Source of the DNA: Betaproteobacteria bacterium
GTDB taxonomy: Bacteria; Pseudomonadota; Gammaproteobacteria; Burkholderiales; Ga0077523
Assembly (NCBI GenBank): GCA_016125475.1
Contig: WGLR01000022.1
Coordinates: forward strand, 1 to 46,344
Reading direction: 5' to 3'
Length of the DNA stretch: 46,344 nt
Shown here: piece by piece, positions 43,452 through 46,344 of the stretch
How positions within the stretch are numbered: position 1 is the stretch's first letter
How the letters are laid out: every line of letters begins with the position of its first letter
Translations under genes and position numbers: made by a program
The notes under the pieces: generated by a model
Seen by the model: the letters and a program-made list of their open reading frames with translations, nothing else
What the model was told of the DNA's origin: nothing
Database searches by the model: none

Positions 43452-44441
43452 TCAAACGCCCAGAACGGAGCGCAACGCCCGAACGTCTCCATGCAGCGAG
43501 GTCATCGTTTCGTCGAACGGCAGATGTGGCATGTACTCCGTGACGAGAGCGGTGACGGCTTTGGCCTGAGCCAGATCTCGGGGTTTCTTGAGGGGCTCTC
43601 GATCCGGTTGGGCTGCGAGCCACGCCTTGTGCATCGCGAATGCGCGTGGGTCGGGAACGCGAAAAGGCGCTGGCCAACCGTCATCGCTGATTGCGCATGT
43701 TTCGAGTTTCGGCGCATTGATGAGCCATTGCAGACCCGGCACCTCGGCCGCAACGAGATCGTCGCTCGCGAAGGTGATGGGCTCGCCATCCTGCATCGAG
43801 CGTGGCGGCACGATCAGGTCCACCATGAACTGACCAGCGTTTGCGGCTCGAAAGCCGCGCTTGCGAATGCACTCGAACGACCTGTCGGCCTTCCTGAGGA
43901 GGCCGAGCAGGCCCGCGCCGTCCAGCTTCTTCGAAACCAGGGTGATCTTGCTGCGAGGGTCGAACAGCGGGTCGACATCTCCCGACGCCAGCAATTCGAG
44001 AAGAAACGGCACGCCTCCCTCCGACTCGTAGGCGTACATCGCCTGGGTGCCGAGGACGGTGAACGCCGAAGAAAGACCGGCGGCGTCGATCTCCCGGAGG
44101 ATGCGACCGATCACGCGTGGAACCCTGGCGATGCGGAGTGCGCGATTGAGCCGCGCCTGCTCATCGAGTTGTGTCCGGATGGCCCGGACACGATCCTCTG
44201 CCAAGGTCTTGCCCTCCTGGAACGCGGCGAGAATGCGTTCCGTCTCGGGACTTCGTCGCCCCAGCAGTTTGCCTCTCCCGAATCGGTCGGCGCCGCGGAA
44301 CAGGTACTCGACATTCCGGATCCGCTTCCATCTCATGCCATACCTGTGCGACCTGGCATGGCGCAAGGCCACCTGGAAATTTTCGTAGAGCTGCTGCGAA
44401 TTGATCAGGTGCAGGCGTTGCTGATTGCTGAGTGGTGTCAC
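43452..44441 (-). CDS. GSU2403-family nucleotidyltransferase-fold protein
   Basis: A 329-residue protein of the GSU2403 nucleotidyltransferase family. Signature parts are FTVLGTQAMYAYESEGG (the G-T/S element) and ASGDVDPLFDPRSKI, which carries the DxD metal site of the Pol-beta fold, plus a third acidic position in FMVDLIVPP. The first 100 residues (LSNQQRLHLINSQQLYENF) are a helical extension. Function is not established. Relatives include putative antitoxin-like AbiEii nucleotidyltransferases, but no partner gene is adjacent. The start is GTG 44441 after AAGGAAAC. The 5' region is AT-rich with a promoter-like element. Confidence 0.75.
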   Translation of the reverse strand: MTPLSNQQRLHLINSQQLYENFQVALRHARSHRYGMRWKRIRNVEYLFRGADRFGRGKLLGRRSPETERILAAFQEGKTLAEDRVRAIRTQLDEQARLNRALRIARVPRVIGRILREIDAAGLSSAFTVLGTQAMYAYESEGGVPFLLELLASGDVDPLFDPRSKITLVSKKLDGAGLLGLLRKADRSFECIRKRGFRAANAGQFMVDLIVPPRSMQDGEPITFASDDLVAAEVPGLQWLINAPKLETCAISDDGWPAPFRVPDPRAFAMHKAWLAAQPDREPLKKPRDLAQAKAVTALVTEYMPHLPFDETMTSLHGDVRALRSVLGV

Positions 44442-44472
44442 TCACGTTTCCTTCAATCTGTCGCGCAACGAA

Positions 44473-44501
44473 AATATGAAGGAAACTTTCAATAAATTCA
44501 A
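44473..44501 (-). promoter_or_regulatory. Putative sigma-70 promoter for the nucleotidyltransferase gene
   Basis: On the minus strand, TTGAAT (44496-44501) and CATATT (44473-44478) are separated by 17 bp, in an AT-rich patch that contrasts with the GC-rich surroundings. It ends about 30 bp upstream of the GTG at 44441. Predicted by eye. Confidence 0.4.
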
Positions 44502-44596
44502 TAATATGATGCTCTGTTTTGTCCGGACTCCCTCAGGTCCCTACCCGGCCGATTTCGATAGGGACCATCCATCACCGTGCCCGTGCTCGGCGCCAC

Positions 44597-45226
44597 TCAG
44601 TCCTTCTTCCCCCACACCTCCGCGACCCGGGCATCCCTTCCGCACGCGTAGCGGTAGTAGTGATACCGGACGGGGTTCTTCTTGTAGTAGTCCTGGTGGT
44701 ACTTCTCCGCGACGTAGAAAGGCCCGGCGGGAACGATCTGTGTGTAGATGTGCTTGAAGCGCCCGCTCTGCTCGAGCGCGGCCTTGCTGGCCTCGGCCAC
44801 CTGTCGCTGTTCGTCGTTCTCGTAGAAGATCGCGGTGCGGTACTGCGAGCCGACGTCGCAGAACTGCCGGTTCTCGACGGTCGGGTCGATGTGGTGCCAG
44901 AAGTAGTCCACGAGCTGCGCGTAGGTCACCTTCTTCGGGTCGTAGGTGACCCGCACGGACTCGGCGTGCCCGGTACCTCCCGCACTCACTTCCTCGTACG
45001 TCGGGTTCGCGACATGGCCGCCCGTGTAGCCCGAGACGGCCGAGATCACGCCGGGCAGTTTCTCGAAGTCGGATTCCACACACCAGAAGCACCCGCCCGC
45101 GAAGATCGCGGTGGCGGAGCCTGTCGCGGTCGAGGCTTCCTGAGTCGCGGCAGGCTTCTCGCCCGCGTACACACAGGCGAGCGCGCCTGCGAACAGGATG
45201 GCAGCAACGGTCAGATAGCGTTTCAT
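44597..45226 (-). CDS. msrA: Peptide-methionine (S)-S-oxide reductase MsrA, exported
   Basis: Repairs oxidised methionine (S-sulfoxide). It has 209 residues, with a signal peptide (residues 1-21, ending CVYA) and catalytic C46 in GGCFWC. Family blocks present are VSGYTGGHVANPTYEEVSAG, GHAESVRVTYDP and the recycling region ending RYACGRDARV with a late Cys. A lipobox is not convincing (ALAC lacks Leu at -3), so it is probably soluble in the periplasm. It starts within the stop codon of msrB (ATGA overlap). Confidence 0.9.
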   Translation of the reverse strand: MKRYLTVAAILFAGALACVYAGEKPAATQEASTATGSATAIFAGGCFWCVESDFEKLPGVISAVSGYTGGHVANPTYEEVSAGGTGHAESVRVTYDPKKVTYAQLVDYFWHHIDPTVENRQFCDVGSQYRTAIFYENDEQRQVAEASKAALEQSGRFKHIYTQIVPAGPFYVAEKYHQDYYKKNPVRYHYYRYACGRDARVAEVWGKKD

Positions 45227-45723
45227 GAGCGCAGCTCCGGAAGGGCGTCGCCCTCGGGCACGAAATTCAGGGCGAGGCCGTTGTTGCAATAGCGCAGGCC
45301 GGTCGGAGGCGGCCCGTCATCGAAGACGTGGCCCTGGTGGCCACCGCAGCGCGCGCAGTGGTATTCCGTGCGCGGCCAGATGAGCTTGAAGTCCTTCTTG
45401 GTGGCCACGGCATCGGGCAGCGGCTGCCAGAAGCTCGGCCAGCCCGTGCCGCTGTCGTACTTGTGCTTCGAGTCGAACAGCGGGAGGTTGCAGGCGGCGC
45501 AGACGAACGTGCCGGCGTGCTTCTCGTGGTTGAGCGGGCTCGAGAAGGGCGGCTCCGTGTCTTCCTCGAACAGGACGGCGTAACGCTTGGGCGACAGGAG
45601 GGCCCGCCACTGCTCCCGGGACTTCTTGAGCACGCCCGGCGCCTTGACCGGCCAGGCGACGAGCGGGACGGCGGCTGCGCCGGCGACGCCGGCAAGCGTG
45701 AGAAGGAAATTGCGACGGATCAT
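45223..45723 (-). CDS. msrB: Peptide-methionine (R)-S-oxide reductase MsrB, exported (Tat-like signal)
   Basis: Reduces methionine R-sulfoxides. It has 166 residues. The N-terminus MIRRNFLLTLAGVAGAAA has a twin-arginine motif and a hydrophobic stretch, suggesting Tat export. Zinc ligands are C75/C78 and C123/C126. Catalytic Cys C146 lies in GLRYCNNGLALNF; the usual motif is RYCxNSxxLxF, so the Ser after Asn is Gly here. GTGWPSFWQP is typical. The order msrB-msrA with a 4-bp overlap gives a periplasmic repair pair. GAGGAGTC lies just before the ATG at 45723. Confidence 0.9.
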   Translation of the reverse strand: MIRRNFLLTLAGVAGAAAVPLVAWPVKAPGVLKKSREQWRALLSPKRYAVLFEEDTEPPFSSPLNHEKHAGTFVCAACNLPLFDSKHKYDSGTGWPSFWQPLPDAVATKKDFKLIWPRTEYHCARCGGHQGHVFDDGPPPTGLRYCNNGLALNFVPEGDALPELRS

Positions 45724-45871
45724 GGATGACTCCTCATGGGGGCGTTCCGGCGTCGGCCGTTCGCTGGGTGCGTCGGCGAGAACGCATTGGATACCGGTAT
45801 TTACGGGGGAGGGCAAGTTTCGGATTCAGGGGGGCGGTGTGCGGTCGGGTTTCGGGCAGCCGTGCGTGCCG

Positions 45872-46206
45872 GTCGTGCAGGAGCAATCGTCGGCCGGTGC
45901 GTGGTACGCACCCTACGGCGACCGTCGCAGAGGGGGTAGGGTGCGCACGGTGCACCGGTACGTCGAGCCCCCCGCGTGCGTGGAAGGAGGGGCCAAAGAG
46001 GCAGATCGTAGGGTGCGCACGGCGCTCCGCGCACAGGCCCGGGCAGCCACTTCGCTATCGCCAGCCGGTGCGTGGTACGCACCCTACGGTCGCCGTCGCG
46101 GAGGGGTAGGGTGCGCACGGCGCACCGGGCCAGGTGCCCAGTCGTGCAGGAGCAATCGTCGGCCGGTGCGTGGTACGCACCCTACGGTCGCTGTCGCGAA
46201 GGGGTA
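45872..46206. repeat. Palindromic repeat array, family A (right site)
   Basis: Three units. Positions 45891-45950 are identical over 60 bp to 29487-29546. Positions 46065-46129 carry the same unit with a few changes. Positions 46141-46206 form a third unit cut off at GGGGTAG. The 47 bp at 45872-45918 recur exactly at 46141-46187. Each unit has the stem GGTGCGT-GGT-ACGCACC and a second stem GGTGCG-CACGG-CGCACC, so it looks like a BIME. The open frames here are products of the repeats. Confidence 0.75.
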
Positions 46207-46344
46207 GATACCGTTATGGAAATCAAGTGAGATGTCGGGTGAGATCGAAGGGTCGTCCGGACTTGAGGATCGCGTGAGCGATGGCGACGAGCTTGCGCAT
46301 CAGGGCAACGATGATGACCTTGGGCGGTTTGCCAGCGGCCTTCA
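46207..46344 (-). mobile_element. IS110-family insertion sequence, 3' end (continues beyond window)
   Basis: Abrupt change from the repeat unit (GGGGTAG) to non-repeat sequence at about 46207. It includes the transposase C-terminus and about 16 bp after its stop. The exact left end is inferred from where the fourth-copy repeat match stops. Confidence 0.6.
46223..46344 (-). CDS. IS110-family transposase, C-terminal fragment (partial)
   Basis: The last 40 codons on the minus strand read [20 protein letters not shown], followed by a short tail ending LTRHLT. This is the conserved C-terminus of IS110/IS1111 transposases (AGKPPKVALTACMRKLL). The gene continues past the window edge. IS110 enzymes are DEDD recombinases guided by a bridge RNA. 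Confidence 0.75.
   Translation of the reverse strand, partial: KAAGKPPKVIIVALMRKLVAIAHAILKSGRPFDLTRHLT

Overview
The window is 46.3 kb of very GC-rich bacterial DNA with dense coding on both strands. Codon use is strongly GC3-biased, and Shine-Dalgarno sequences of the GGAGG type are common. The gene content fits an environmental proteobacterium, most likely a betaproteobacterium (Burkholderiales/Rhodocyclales-like): ClcB-type chloride channel, PEP-CTERM proteins, ketone-body/PHB genes, an ECF sigma factor with DGPF partners, and IS1182 and IS110 elements. The taxonomic assignment is inference. No rRNA, tRNA or CRISPR array was seen.

Layout. 0.1-4.4 kb: a PhnM-type phosphonate hydrolase, a two-domain polyphosphate:AMP phosphotransferase, and a divergent pair of a VOC protein and a type II haloacid dehalogenase. 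4.4-7.4 kb: a secreted legumain-like (C13) protein whose catalytic blocks look circularly permuted, behind an FNR-type box, then a DUF1003 membrane protein and a STAS-like protein. 7.4-10.8 kb (minus): a tightly overlapping operon rhomboid - patatin - acetoacetate decarboxylase - 3-hydroxybutyrate dehydrogenase. 11-13.9 kb (minus): an EmrAB-type efflux pair. 14.4-20.3 kb: clcB, an exported helical protein, a GH15 glucoamylase and a PilZ protein. 20.5-23.5 kb: DUF3175 protein, ECF42-like sigma factor, two DGPF/YCII proteins and a PhnB-like protein. 23.7-31.4 kb: a lectin-like PEP-CTERM protein, a hydrolase-OsmC fusion, a TauD-type dioxygenase, a gamma-resorcylate decarboxylase, a nitronate monooxygenase, a split ThDP decarboxylase and a deoxyinosine glycosylase. 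31.5-35.6 kb: a hybrid histidine kinase, a zinc alcohol dehydrogenase and a MetX-like acyltransferase.

35.6-42.6 kb is an accessory region. Parts have visibly lower GC. It holds a perfect CRP-type palindrome, a small exported protein, a decayed IS1182 transposase, an unrecognised two-TM protein, a stand-alone molybdopterin oxidoreductase and a toxin-antitoxin pair. 42.6-45.7 kb returns to ordinary content: a GST, a GSU2403-type nucleotidyltransferase and exported MsrA/MsrB. The right end holds a REP/BIME-like repeat array interrupted by the 3' end of an IS110-family element.

The most interesting points are the permuted C13-like secreted protein with its upstream FNR-type box, the dispersed palindromic repeat family (60 bp identical at two sites 16 kb apart) with an IS110 insertion inside one copy, and the unknown membrane protein in the low-GC island.
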